Assembly: GCA_013298145.1 (NCBI GenBank) | Contig: JAAFJO010000004.1 | Span: 248,001 to 312,000 of the forward strand | From: Betaproteobacteria bacterium | GTDB lineage: Bacteria > Pseudomonadota > Gammaproteobacteria > Burkholderiales > Casimicrobiaceae | Length of the DNA stretch: 64,000 nucleotides | Direction of reading: 5' to 3' | Shown: one piece after another, positions 17,862 to 25,765 of the stretch | How the letters are laid out: every line of letters begins with the position of its first letter | How positions within the stretch are numbered: position 1 is the first letter of the stretch | The notes under the pieces: generated by a model | The model's database searches: none | What the model was told of the DNA's origin: nothing | Seen by the model: only the letters and a program-made list of their open reading frames with translations | Made by a program: the position numbers and the translations under genes

Positions 17862-19154
17862 ATGAATCTAATCACGTTAGAAGTATTGCAGTCGAAGGAC
17901 TACGGTTCAAGCGTCAGAAAGTGTGCGGACACTTCGAGTAATCTTTTCGCACGCAAGGAGCTAAGCAAAACCGCAAGCGCTCTTGACGCAAGGCGCTTTG
18001 CCGAGGAAGTAACCATTCTTTCGAAGCTAGATCACCCGTGCGTAATCAAAGTAATCGACTACAAGCTTGGAGAAGCCGAAAACTATTTCGTCATGCCGTG
18101 GTACGCGATGTCGCTACGCCAGCTCTTCTCGCAACAAGACAATTCGATCGACCTGCAGGACGTACAGCGCATTTTTCTTGCGGTGCTGGACGGTGTTGAG
18201 TACGCTCACTCGCAGGGAGTACTGCACAGAGATATTAAACCGGAAAACATTCTTTTGGGCTTTAAGGACGACGTGGTTGTTTCTGATTTCGGCCTTGGTT
18301 TACAGGTGACACATTCAAAAGAATCGCGTCTAACAAAACTATCAAGAGGTGAGGGCATCGAGTGGTACGTTGCGCCCGAGCAAGCCGAAGCATTGCACAA
18401 CGCAACAGTGAGATCAGATATCTTCTCACTCGGGAGAGTCTTATCTGAGTTTTTTGTTAAGCGAAACCCATCCGGCGCGGTGGATCTGGAAGCCATCCCA
18501 CTGCAATACAGGCGCATTGTTGAAAAATGTCTTTCTTTTCGCCAAGCCGCGAGATATAGCTCAGTTACCGAGCTGAAGAGTGTCTTTCGCCTTGCAAGCG
18601 CCTCACATGATCGACACAGCGAACTACATGAGCTGCGGGAGTTCGCAATAACATCGAGCTCACAGCTGACAGATGCTCGTGTTACCTACTTATCACACCT
18701 GTTACATGACTACTCCGACGACGAACGTGAAATGACGTCCTTCTTTATGAGCGCGGACGAGTCGTTAATTCATAGGCTCGAACACTCCGAGGAAGCGCAG
18801 TTCTCACGATCAATAGAAACGTGGCTTCTTCGAATTTCATATCAGCGGCACCCTTTCGACTACACCGACAAACTCGCTAACCGCCTGAAGCGAATTTTCG
18901 ACGTGCTACAGAATGCGACGCTCAAAGCGCGAACTCTTTCCGCAATTATTCGAATTGCGTGTAGTCATAACCGATATTACGTACTGCGTCTAGCGAGCAA
19001 GACAATATCAAACATTAAAGGCGTCGACCTTTCGGACGCGATATCAACTGAGCTGGCCCACCTAACCGAAATAGAACGGCAAACAATCGCGAATCAGATC
19101 GAATTGGAAAATATTCCGATCGGACTCAGATTCTTGTTGAGGCGTGCGGCCTAA
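17862..19154 (+). CDS. Hanks-type Ser/Thr protein kinase with unknown C-terminal half
   Basis: A 430-residue soluble protein. The kinase domain (about 1-240) has the catalytic Lys in FARKEL, an alpha-C Glu (RRFAEEVTILSKLDHP), catalytic loop HRDIKPENILL, SDFGL and VAPEQ, so it should be active. The Gly-rich loop is degenerate (LQSKDYGSSV keeps only one Gly). Residues about 245-430 look all-helical, perhaps HEAT-like, with no recognised domain and no membrane segment. The ATG lies seven bases after the nrdB terminator T-run, with no obvious Shine-Dalgarno and little room for a promoter, which suggests DNA inserted at that junction. The gene looks more AT-rich than nrdB. Substrates are unknown. 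Confidence 0.8.
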   Translation: MNLITLEVLQSKDYGSSVRKCADTSSNLFARKELSKTASALDARRFAEEVTILSKLDHPCVIKVIDYKLGEAENYFVMPWYAMSLRQLFSQQDNSIDLQDVQRIFLAVLDGVEYAHSQGVLHRDIKPENILLGFKDDVVVSDFGLGLQVTHSKESRLTKLSRGEGIEWYVAPEQAEALHNATVRSDIFSLGRVLSEFFVKRNPSGAVDLEAIPLQYRRIVEKCLSFRQAARYSSVTELKSVFRLASASHDRHSELHELREFAITSSSQLTDARVTYLSHLLHDYSDDEREMTSFFMSADESLIHRLEHSEEAQFSRSIETWLLRISYQRHPFDYTDKLANRLKRIFDVLQNATLKARTLSAIIRIACSHNRYYVLRLASKTISNIKGVDLSDAISTELAHLTEIERQTIANQIELENIPIGLRFLLRRAA

Positions 19155-19177
19155 AACGTATTCACGTCAAACCTCGG

Positions 19178-19281
19178 AAAAACGGGGTCAGAAAAACGGG
19201 GTCAGGTCTTGAAATATCACATTCGCACCGCTTGTCAGAAAAACGGGGTCAGGTCTTGAAATATCACATTCGCACCGCTTG
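19178..19281. repeat. ACGGGGTCA-type repeat, tandem 47-bp duplication
   Basis: Two adjacent identical 47-bp units (19187-19233 and 19234-19280), each reading GTCAGAAAAACGGGGTCAGG, then TCTTGAAATATCACATTCGC and ACCGCTT, preceded by one extra AAACGGGGTCA. Related copies occur at 24031-24168 and 25630-25690, with degenerate ones at 21006 and 23667. From memory, similar sequences accompany REP-associated tyrosine transposases, but no transposase gene is present in this window. Confidence 0.85.
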
Positions 19282-19464
19282 AATCTCCCGCGCCGCCGGT
19301 CTTGAAACACGAGACACGCACTCTTCAAGATTCCTTCGAACATACTCGCTCAACGCCCCATTCAATTGGGCGAATAAGTCATTTTTATTTCACGTCAATA
19401 ATTGTTGAATATCGATTCATCGCCCAATGTAATCGGGCGATCGATTATGGCGTTGATTGACGGT

Positions 19465-19494
19465 ATTGGCGAATGCGTTGATACGTTGCTGATG
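19465..19494. repeat. Left copy of island-flanking direct repeat
   Basis: ATTGGCGAATGCGTTGATAC then GTTGCTGATG matches 27 of 30 bases of 23892-23921 in the same orientation. Weaker similarity (AATATCG..., GCCCAAT) extends upstream in both places. The pair brackets the five-gene minus-strand cluster. Confidence 0.6.
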
Positions 19495-19770
19495 TGCGTT
19501 GTTGATGCGGCGGCGACTCTCGTTGATCGCTCACGCATACGCACTCTCAATTTGAGATGTTCGCGTGCCGCTCACGAATTTCACGTTGCAACTCACACCG
19601 GCGTTACGCACCATCGCTGCGTCCTGAATCCGCATGAGGTTGCCGCCTCTCGTTCGATTTGAATTTGACCAAATCGCTCCTGTTGTCGCGTGCGCAACTC
19701 TGCTGATGTGCAAACGCCTTGGCGTTACTTTCCCTAGACTTGCAGCAGATTCCCGTGATCGTCGACACAG

Positions 19771-20370
19771 TCACTTGCCTGTTCCAACTACCTTCTCCAG
19801 CGTCACGGATTGCGTTTTCTGACGGAACCCTTCAAACAGTCGCGCTCGAGCTTCCGCGCTGGCTGCACGGCTTACGTCCTGTGCTAGCAAATTCAAATCG
19901 TCCGATGAAACCACGACGGCACCGACTGCAGAAACGCTCGCGTTGCTCTTTAACTGCGTGAGCGGGTTGGTGTGGAGTACGCTGCCGCCCACTGTGCCGC
20001 TCGTTGGCGAGCGAACAAGCACTGTCGGTGTCGGAAACGAAGGGCCTAGCAGCGCAACATCGATTGCCTTTAGATCACCGCTGTATCTAGTTATCGACTC
20101 GCGAACAGCCTCGTATTCGCCTGAGAGCTTGCAAGATTGCAATGCAGCGAGAATTTTTGAAGCAATCAGCAACGCTCTCCTGCTCTTCGCGTTCGGCTGC
20201 CCGATCAATGGGTTCACCGCCGTCTTGTACTCGTTGTACAAAGGATTCACGATAACTTTAAGCGTTGCCACGTCGCAATGTTCGACGCTTGCATAGTTAG
20301 TGCTCGGAACCAACGCCGCAAGAAAGCAAAATCTGGAAACACTCGTAAGCTTCACGCGACCACTCCTCAT
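19771..20370 (-). CDS. Exported protein of unknown function
   Basis: A 199-residue protein that I do not recognise. The N-terminus MRSGRVKLTSVSRFCFLAAL resembles a signal peptide (cleavage perhaps after NYAS, near 28). The mature part is helical and polar early (YNEYKTAVNPLIGQPNAKSR), then Ser/Val-rich (about 115-160). Two Cys (CDVATL and SCKLS) could form a disulfide. The ATG overlaps the stop of the upstream membrane-protein gene as ATGA, so the two are translationally coupled. It is the last gene of a five-gene minus-strand cluster that includes a cell-wall hydrolase, which points to an envelope role by context only. Confidence 0.55.
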   Translation of the reverse strand: MRSGRVKLTSVSRFCFLAALVPSTNYASVEHCDVATLKVIVNPLYNEYKTAVNPLIGQPNAKSRRALLIASKILAALQSCKLSGEYEAVRESITRYSGDLKAIDVALLGPSFPTPTVLVRSPTSGTVGGSVLHTNPLTQLKSNASVSAVGAVVVSSDDLNLLAQDVSRAASAEARARLFEGFRQKTQSVTLEKVVGTGK

Positions 20371-20951
20371 TCTGGTGTTTTGGGAAAAACGTAAGGCTGC
20401 ACCACGGGCTTTTCACCGACACTTGATGGATCGTGCACAGTGACTCCAGCGCGTGATTGAGAGCACCAGTCAGTACCCGGGGACGTGTATCCGCCTAGGC
20501 TCGCTGATTGAGCGAGCGCGAAGCTAACCACGATGCCTCCCACGACTACACCAAATAGTCCCGGACTCGCGGACACAAAGGAGAGATTGCCGAGCCTCTC
20601 GCCGCCGTCCAGCTTGTTAAGTCCGGTGACGACGATGTAGCTTGTAGCCATGCCAGCAAACATGATCGCCGCGCCCGCGCCAATCGCAAACATCCTGAGA
20701 AGGATCGCAGCCTTTAAGTCAAAGACGCGTATCCAAAACGCTGGTCCAGCACACTTGCCCGCTTCGCTCGCTGACGCGTTGATCCACTCGAGCTCATGGT
20801 GGACTCCCATGAACAACATTGCCATCGCTGCCAAGAGTGCGAGCGCGCTCGCCAACACGAGTAGCGCGTTTCGCGAACGGGGGAGAACTTGAGACGCTGC
20901 GTGCGCTACACCCTGACCCGGCGACGACGCGTTTGCTTGTACATCTTGCAT
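20367..20951 (-). CDS. Membrane protein of unknown function
   Basis: A 194-residue protein starting MQDVQANASS. The ATG at 20951 follows GGGGGTTAATTG, a good ribosome site; a TTG one codon earlier is possible. Three membrane segments are likely: NALLVLASALALLAAMAMLF (about 29-50), AAILLRMFAIGAGAAIMFAG (about 82-108) and LFGVVVGGIVVSFALAQSA (about 132-152). A polar C-terminal tail with WCSQS follows. No family recognised. It overlaps the next gene by four bases. It sits about 300 bp downstream of the CHAP hydrolase gene, and a degenerate ACGGGGTCA-type repeat lies in that gap, so it may have its own promoter. Confidence 0.6.
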   Translation of the reverse strand: MQDVQANASSPGQGVAHAASQVLPRSRNALLVLASALALLAAMAMLFMGVHHELEWINASASEAGKCAGPAFWIRVFDLKAAILLRMFAIGAGAAIMFAGMATSYIVVTGLNKLDGGERLGNLSFVSASPGLFGVVVGGIVVSFALAQSASLGGYTSPGTDWCSQSRAGVTVHDPSSVGEKPVVQPYVFPKTPE

Positions 20952-21005
20952 CAATTAACCCCCGTTTTTATGAGTAAGAGCGAGCTCAAGAACCAGAGAG
21001 AAGAT

Positions 21006-21034
21006 CGGAGTCCGGTTTTGCGATATCACATTAG
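21006..21034. repeat. Degenerate ACGGGGTCA-type repeat
   Basis: CGGAGTCCGGTTTTGCGATA then TCACATTAG matches the 19178 repeat at about 23 of 29 positions. It lies in the gap between the membrane-protein and CHAP genes, so the repeat also occurs inside the cluster. Confidence 0.45.
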
Positions 21035-21252
21035 TTTCACGTAAAGACTGCACGCCGCTCCTCCTGAATCGCTATGAACGCGGTGATTCTTGCTCCAACA
21101 GCGCGTGAAAGACACCAACTCGTAGGGCGCGATCAGCTTGCAGCGTCGTAACGTTCCGAGGGAAGCGCGCAGCTCCAATTAACTTTGGTTTGTGTCAACT
21201 TCAGTGCGAAAGCGCTTCGGCTTAGAACAAGATCGTTGCTTGGAGTGATCGC

Positions 21253-22047
21253 TCACGCGCCGCTGTAGTCCAAGAATCCCTTAAGGTTGGCATCAGTAAG
21301 TTTGCGTCGTTCTAGGCGATAGACGCCGAGCCCTTCCCTATTTGCTAACTCGCTCGTGTTTCCCTCTACGGTCGCGACGCGTCCGTCGGGATACACAGAT
21401 TCAACCACCGCGATGTGACCTAACCCGGCTCCGTAGTCGAATACCATCAGCTGCCCTGCCGAAACCGCCGCGGGTTGCGTCAATGCAGCGGCACGAGAGA
21501 TTCTCGTAACAGTCGGAGGAGCTTCCCGCCAGTGTGAAAGTACCCCCGCAGTTTTTGGCGATGGATTGCTACGACCGATCGTATTGGTCGCTTGCTCAAA
21601 ACACCAGTAAATGAATGCTTGGCACCATGCGTATCCAGCGGGACGATTGCCTGCAGGATTTCGTATGCCCGCCGCACGAAGATACTCATCGACCTGCAGC
21701 CCGCGATTAGCTTGGCCGGGGGTTTCAATAACACCGATCTGACTGTGTGCAACACTCAACAACTGCGCGGGTAACAGCGAGATCGCGCCGCGAACGGCAG
21801 CGGGGGGCGCGCCGAACAGCGCCATCCATGTGAACCGACCGACGATGCCATCGATTTTCAACGGCGCGCCGGAAACGTCAACGGCTCTACTTTGGAAAAG
21901 CTTCACAGCGCTGGTCATCGCGCCATCAAAAACACCACGCGCGAATTCGGAAATGCCTGCTTGTGCAAGCGCCTCTTGAATCGCCTTGATACTGGCACGA
22001 TCTGAACTGCCAGCCTTGATCGGTGACCCGGGATACATGTGTGCCAT
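21253..22047 (-). CDS. Peptidoglycan-binding and CHAP-domain hydrolase (endolysin-like)
   Basis: A 264-residue protein. Residues about 8-80 form a peptidoglycan-binding helical domain (IKAIQEALAQAGISEFARGV ... DGIVGRFTWMALFG). Residues about 95-235 form a CHAP-type amidase/endopeptidase: catalytic Cys in YAWCQAFIYWCFEQA, His in GLGHIAVVESV, and VEGNTS as the third active-site region. This resembles the TIGR02594-type families found in phages and secretion effectors. There is no classical signal peptide, so export would need lysis, a holin-like partner or a specialised system. It lies in a cluster with a lipoprotein, a 97-aa protein and membrane proteins. It may be a domesticated lysin; the direct target, murein, is inferred from the domains. 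Confidence 0.8.
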   Translation of the reverse strand: MAHMYPGSPIKAGSSDRASIKAIQEALAQAGISEFARGVFDGAMTSAVKLFQSRAVDVSGAPLKIDGIVGRFTWMALFGAPPAAVRGAISLLPAQLLSVAHSQIGVIETPGQANRGLQVDEYLRAAGIRNPAGNRPAGYAWCQAFIYWCFEQATNTIGRSNPSPKTAGVLSHWREAPPTVTRISRAAALTQPAAVSAGQLMVFDYGAGLGHIAVVESVYPDGRVATVEGNTSELANREGLGVYRLERRKLTDANLKGFLDYSGA

Positions 22048-22331
22048 ATTTTGGTTTCTCCGAAGCGAAGTAGCGAATTGCTATCGCTGAAATCTGTACC
22101 ACTAACAATCAGTTGATTGCGAAGCTGATGCGCGCAATACTGTACGTACACTTACGAATACGCACGCTTCCGTTATTTCGAACGAAGGCCACTCATAGCA
22201 ACCTCTTCTCGGAAGTGATCGCTTTTTCGGTCTTGAACATGAATACAGTCGACCGCAAAGCGTCAGAAAAGCTGACACAGCTGTGTCGTACAAAGCACCA
22301 ACCACAATCGTACGGAGCCGCATCTTTTGGC

Positions 22332-22625
22332 TCAATTGGCTCGCCAGACCTCGACAAGCTCCGCGCGCCCCTCGACAATCATTGCGCCGGTCCACACTTT
22401 TGCGTGTGCTGCAGGTGCGGTACTACCGTGCTTAACTACTTTCACTTTGTTTAGCAAAGTCCCGGGGGGAAGCGTGTCGAAGGAAACTAGATTGGTGAAC
22501 GAGGGGGCAATCCACGCGAGCTCGTTCTTAACAAACTTACTGCTCGAAGCCTCCTCAAAACTGATTGCGTTCGCAAGCATGTCGAGATTAGCGTTAAAGT
22601 CAATTTTCACTTGATATCTGCTCAT
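22332..22625 (-). CDS. 97-aa protein of unknown function
   Basis: A small soluble protein, MSRYQVKIDFNANLDM onward. I chose the ATG at 22625 because GGAG lies six bases upstream; an ATG four codons earlier is possible. It has alternating beta-type segments (LVSFDTLPPGT, KVKVVKHGS, AKVWTGAMIVEGRAELVEVW) and no Cys, signal peptide or membrane segment. Not a family I know. It starts 25 bp after the lipoprotein gene and precedes the CHAP hydrolase gene by 284 bp. Size and position would suit an immunity or adaptor protein for the hydrolase, but that is speculation. Confidence 0.55.
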   Translation of the reverse strand: MSRYQVKIDFNANLDMLANAISFEEASSSKFVKNELAWIAPSFTNLVSFDTLPPGTLLNKVKVVKHGSTAPAAHAKVWTGAMIVEGRAELVEVWRAN

Positions 22626-22650
22626 TTGTGGCTCCATTGAAACGTCACGT

Positions 22651-23550
22651 CTACAAGTTGTCGAGTACCTGTTTTGCAGCGGCTATCTGAGTCTTGTTGC
22701 TCTTGCCAAAGGCTGCCCACACAGCCGCAAATAACTGATCGTGGGTTTGGCCTGAGACGACGGTACCCCCTAAAGCTATGAGTGCCTTTTTTAGCTTTTC
22801 GGAGTTGGCTTCGTTCGCTGGCTTTAGCGCAGCGATACGCGCGTTCAGCGCTCTCTTTTCGTCCACGTCTTGTTCCGTGACAGGTTGGAGACCTCTGATC
22901 TGAATTTCACTGGCTTCTTCTTCGGCCTTTGCAAGTACCTCGACAGCAGCTACGGCCTCGGCCAATTGCCCGGAACGCTCGTACTTGTCCAAATCAGCAA
23001 GTACCTCACTAGCACCATACTGAGCAATCAACCTTCCCATGGATTCTTTAATCTTCGCCAAAACTGCTAAGCGCTTCGCGTTCATCATCGCGACTAACGC
23101 TGGTACGGTCTTGTCGAAGTAATACTCTTTGTCAACAACGGCCTTTACGCCAACGAGCGCTGCAGCAGTGGCCGCAAGGTTTGTCTTCGTGCGGGGAGCA
23201 GACGTGGCGACGCCTGCAACGCCCAAACCAATCTGCGTGAGTTGAAGCGCTGCGTCTGCTGCCTGGCGCTCATACCTTAACCGACTAACAAACTCGTAGT
23301 AGCGGAGGTCCAATGCCAAAAGCCGCGATTGGATGAAACTGTTCCGTTGAGTCTCAGTCGCTCCGCTTCTGAGGAGAGAGCCAATTGCACCGGCGTCATT
23401 CAAAGCCTCATCGACAGCGTGACGATCAGCTTGTACTGTTGGCAGCGATTCCGGAACGCCGCCGTTTCGTAGCGATGCGCAGCCAAACATTAGCGAAATG
23501 AGCGCAAGAAGCGAAGCGCGAAATGCAAATGAGTAAAGATTGCGGCACAT
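22651..23550 (-). CDS. Lipoprotein of unknown function, coiled-coil rich
   Basis: A 299-residue protein with a lipoprotein signal: SLLALISLMFGCASLRNG, lipobox LMFGC with Cys near 24. The ATG at 23550 follows GAGGATCCAC. The mature part is mostly helical. A small-residue segment (QIGLGVAGVATSAP, about 108-150) may insert in a membrane, and Ala/Glu/Lys-rich helices (about 170-260) look coiled-coil. No catalytic motif recognised. It heads the minus-strand cluster, followed by the 97-aa protein and the CHAP hydrolase. An envelope-anchored structural or adaptor role is inferred from the lipidation signal and neighbours. Confidence 0.65.
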   Translation of the reverse strand: MCRNLYSFAFRASLLALISLMFGCASLRNGGVPESLPTVQADRHAVDEALNDAGAIGSLLRSGATETQRNSFIQSRLLALDLRYYEFVSRLRYERQAADAALQLTQIGLGVAGVATSAPRTKTNLAATAAALVGVKAVVDKEYYFDKTVPALVAMMNAKRLAVLAKIKESMGRLIAQYGASEVLADLDKYERSGQLAEAVAAVEVLAKAEEEASEIQIRGLQPVTEQDVDEKRALNARIAALKPANEANSEKLKKALIALGGTVVSGQTHDQLFAAVWAAFGKSNKTQIAAAKQVLDNL

Positions 23551-23666
23551 GTGGATCCTCGCTTAAGAATGTCTATGCAGGATCGTACGGGCTCGTTTCC
23601 TCCATTACCCCACGCGCTTGAGTAGGAGTGGACTCGTGCGGGACGGCAGATTCGGAACAGCGGTGG

Positions 23667-23708
23667 CGGAGTCAGCTACCGTCAGGAGTGGTCACATTCG
23701 TTTCGCTT
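23667..23708. repeat. Degenerate ACGGGGTCA-type repeat
   Basis: CGGAGTCAG followed after about 15 bases by GTCACATTCGTTTCGCTTG resembles the 19178 unit (CGGGGTCAG ... TCACATTCGCACCGCTTG). It is a weaker, single copy. Confidence 0.4.
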
Positions 23709-23891
23709 GAGCAATGCACGCTGCGCCCCGTGAATCGCGACAAGCACGATTCACGAAATCGACCACAACACAATTCACTTTGCCCTGATCGTATTGGGCT
23801 TGCCGCTATATTTGTTTATTTTCAATAGTGAACAGATATCGCGCTCTGCCCCAATAAATCTGCGCCTTAATCGTTTTTCCTAGTTTGCGCT

Positions 23892-23921
23892 ATTCGCGAA
23901 TGCGTTGATGCGTTGCCGATG
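23892..23921. repeat. Right copy of island-flanking direct repeat
   Basis: ATTCGCGAATGCGTTGATGC then GTTGCCGATG is the partner of 19465-19494 (27 of 30 identical, same orientation). It lies between the five-gene cluster and the 24031 repeat block. Confidence 0.6.
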
Positions 23922-24030
23922 CGAACGCGGCGTTAATCGCACACGCGTTTCCCTCGTGCGACTTTCTCGCCCATCGACGATCACCGCGTCAATCGGTATC
24001 ACGCGCTCCCGACGTCTCGCATTCCAGTGC

Positions 24031-24168
24031 TAACGGGGTCATGCTAGCGGGGTCAGGTCATGCTAGCGGGGTCAAGTCTTTCGTTATCACATTGGCCTCG
24101 CCCGAGCATGCAGACTTGAATGCAAAGGAAACGGGGTCAGGTCTTTCAACATCACATTCGCTTCGCAC
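24031..24168. repeat. Compound ACGGGGTCA-type repeat block
   Basis: Three tandem heads (GCTAACGGGGTCAT, GCTAGCGGGGTCAGGTCAT, GCTAGCGGGGTCAAGTC), then CTTTCGTTATCACATTGG and CCTCGCCCGAGCATGC, then another full unit ACGGGGTCAGGTCTTTCAAC with ATCACATTCGCTTCGCAC. The section 24062-24122 matches 25630-25690 at about 53 of 61 positions, so the LGFP gene lies between direct repeats. Confidence 0.85.
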
Positions 24169-24364
24169 AAACGATGCGAATAATCACTCGCGCATAACGC
24201 CTGCCCCTAACCGCTTTCAGACGCGGTGGTTTTCAATGTTTGCCTGTCGCTAAAAAGCGCGGCGTTACGTCTGTCCATTGCAGCGCTGTACCGAATCATC
24301 GTCGCAAAGTTGCTTCTGTTTGTTCATTTGAGCTTCGCTGCTCAGTACGACGAAAGGACACGAC

Positions 24365-25624
24365 ATGGAACACGTCTTCAGCATTGGCAGAGCGGGCCTT
24401 GTGCTCGCCCTTTTGATGATGTTTAGCGCGAATGAAGCGCTCGCGTCATGCAATGATCGACCGGGCACGCCCAATAACCTTAAAGCCATCACCAAGTCCC
24501 CGACTTCGTTGGAGATCTCTTGGGAAAATCGGGCAAGTGAACGTCCCATCTTTTGGGACGTAGAAGTTCTGAACGGAAACTTGCAGCCAATTGGCGGCAA
24601 GCCTGCTGGCGCAAACTACGGCGGGGTGGGCAAAGGCAGTCGCGCGGTTGCGACCTTCGACGTTCCGCGACACACAACGCAATGCTTTCGCGTGAAGGCG
24701 CGCACCCAAGCGGGCACGCAAGGCTGCGTTTCTGCTGAATGGTCCGGGCCCATTTGCGGCAACACGAAGGTGTATGGCGCAATTGGTGAAAAGTGGTCAC
24801 AAGCCGGTGGCGATAAATCGCCCGTGGGCCCACCTGTCGGCGACGAAGCGCCCGGGGCACGCGGCGGTCGCGTGCAAAATTTCGCGAATGGGGTGATCGC
24901 GTGGACACCGCAAACGCGCGCGCACATGATCTACGGCTCTATCGCAGCGAAATGGAATCAGCTAGGTCGCGAGGGCGGAAAATGCGGCTATCCGCTTTCT
25001 GACGAAATCAACGCGAGCGGTGGCAATCGACGCAGCAATTTTGAGATTGGCGATTTATTGTGGACCCGCTCAACGAATCAAGTCAGCGACCACTGCGGCC
25101 GAAACGCAAACCCGCGCGAGGTGGTGAAAAACGCGGCAGAAGCGCTCATCGACAACAATCGCGACGTGCTCAACAATTTCTTCAAGCAGCAGTTGGGCCG
25201 CGGCGATTTGCTCGCTCGCGGTGTGACCCTTTACGACATTAACTTTCGCCTCGGCGAAGTCCAGGTGGACGTCCCATCAAACACGTCGTTCCGCATCAGC
25301 GTGAACAAATCCTACATGTATGCCAAGAGCACACAACCGACCGTTGCCGGCTCATATGCTGACCCGGCGTTCGAACTAGATTTCGATCTCGTGCTGGAAG
25401 GAAGTTTCGCCCTCACGCCCGGCGCGAAACCGAGGGTGCAGAGTCTCGTCGCCACCGTCCCGCGTCTTACGGTCAAGCCGCGCAACGTCGTCGGCGGCGC
25501 AATGACGACCATCATTTCGCTGTTTCAAGCGACCAAGCCAGGGCGCATCGCGATTCAGAATGCCGCCGACAGATACTTAACGCGCGACCTAACCGCCGAG
25601 ATCAACAAGCGGCTTGGCACATAG
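24365..25624 (+). CDS. Secreted FN3 and LGFP-repeat protein
   Basis: A 419-residue exported protein with signal peptide MEHVFSIGRAGLVLALLMMF to about ANEALA (near 27). Residues about 33-130 form a fibronectin-III-like domain (PNNLKAITKSPTSLEISWEN ... CFRVKARTQAG). Residues about 133-235 carry two LGFP-type repeats: GAIGEKWSQAGGDKSPVGPP and GSIAAKWNQLGREGGKCGYP, each ending in an aromatic strand (NGVIAW, GDLLW). LGFP repeats occur in cell-wall-associated proteins. The remaining 180 residues are unrecognised and may form a lipid- or ligand-binding fold. The gene is alone, flanked on both sides by 61-bp direct repeats about 87% identical, and may be a mobile cassette. Confidence 0.75.
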   Translation: MEHVFSIGRAGLVLALLMMFSANEALASCNDRPGTPNNLKAITKSPTSLEISWENRASERPIFWDVEVLNGNLQPIGGKPAGANYGGVGKGSRAVATFDVPRHTTQCFRVKARTQAGTQGCVSAEWSGPICGNTKVYGAIGEKWSQAGGDKSPVGPPVGDEAPGARGGRVQNFANGVIAWTPQTRAHMIYGSIAAKWNQLGREGGKCGYPLSDEINASGGNRRSNFEIGDLLWTRSTNQVSDHCGRNANPREVVKNAAEALIDNNRDVLNNFFKQQLGRGDLLARGVTLYDINFRLGEVQVDVPSNTSFRISVNKSYMYAKSTQPTVAGSYADPAFELDFDLVLEGSFALTPGAKPRVQSLVATVPRLTVKPRNVVGGAMTTIISLFQATKPGRIAIQNAADRYLTRDLTAEINKRLGT

Positions 25625-25629
25625 TAGGA

Positions 25630-25690
25630 GCTAACGGGGTCAAGTCTTTCATCATCACATTGACCTCGCCCGAGCGTGCTCACTCGAATG
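25630..25690. repeat. ACGGGGTCA-type repeat downstream of the LGFP gene
   Basis: GCTAACGGGGTCAAGTCTTT then CATCATCACATTGACCTCGC and CCGAGCGTGCTCACTCGAATG, beginning six bases after the LGFP stop codon. It is a direct repeat of 24062-24122 with eight mismatches by eye. Confidence 0.85.
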
Positions 25691-25765
25691 AGATCCGAAC
25701 CCCGACGTTGCTGCCATACCCGCATTGACGCTGAATTCGCTGGACTTGCTTGCGAAACTACCTGC

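Larger units (their letters stand above)
19155..19770. other. Gene-free boundary region with repeats
   Basis: About 600 bp between the convergent kinase gene and the minus-strand cluster. It holds the ACGGGGTCA tandem repeat (19178-19281), small GCCC/GGGC dyads near 19355-19373 and 19417-19435, and a sequence at 19465-19494 that recurs beyond the cluster at 23892-23921. No coding sequence is supported. Confidence 0.65.
23551..24364. other. Gene-free boundary region with repeats
   Basis: About 810 bp between the lipoprotein gene and the divergent LGFP gene. It contains a degenerate ACGGGGTCA-type repeat (23667-23708), the right flanking direct repeat (23892-23921) and a compound ACGGGGTCA block (24031-24168). 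Short frames here have no coding character. Confidence 0.65.
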
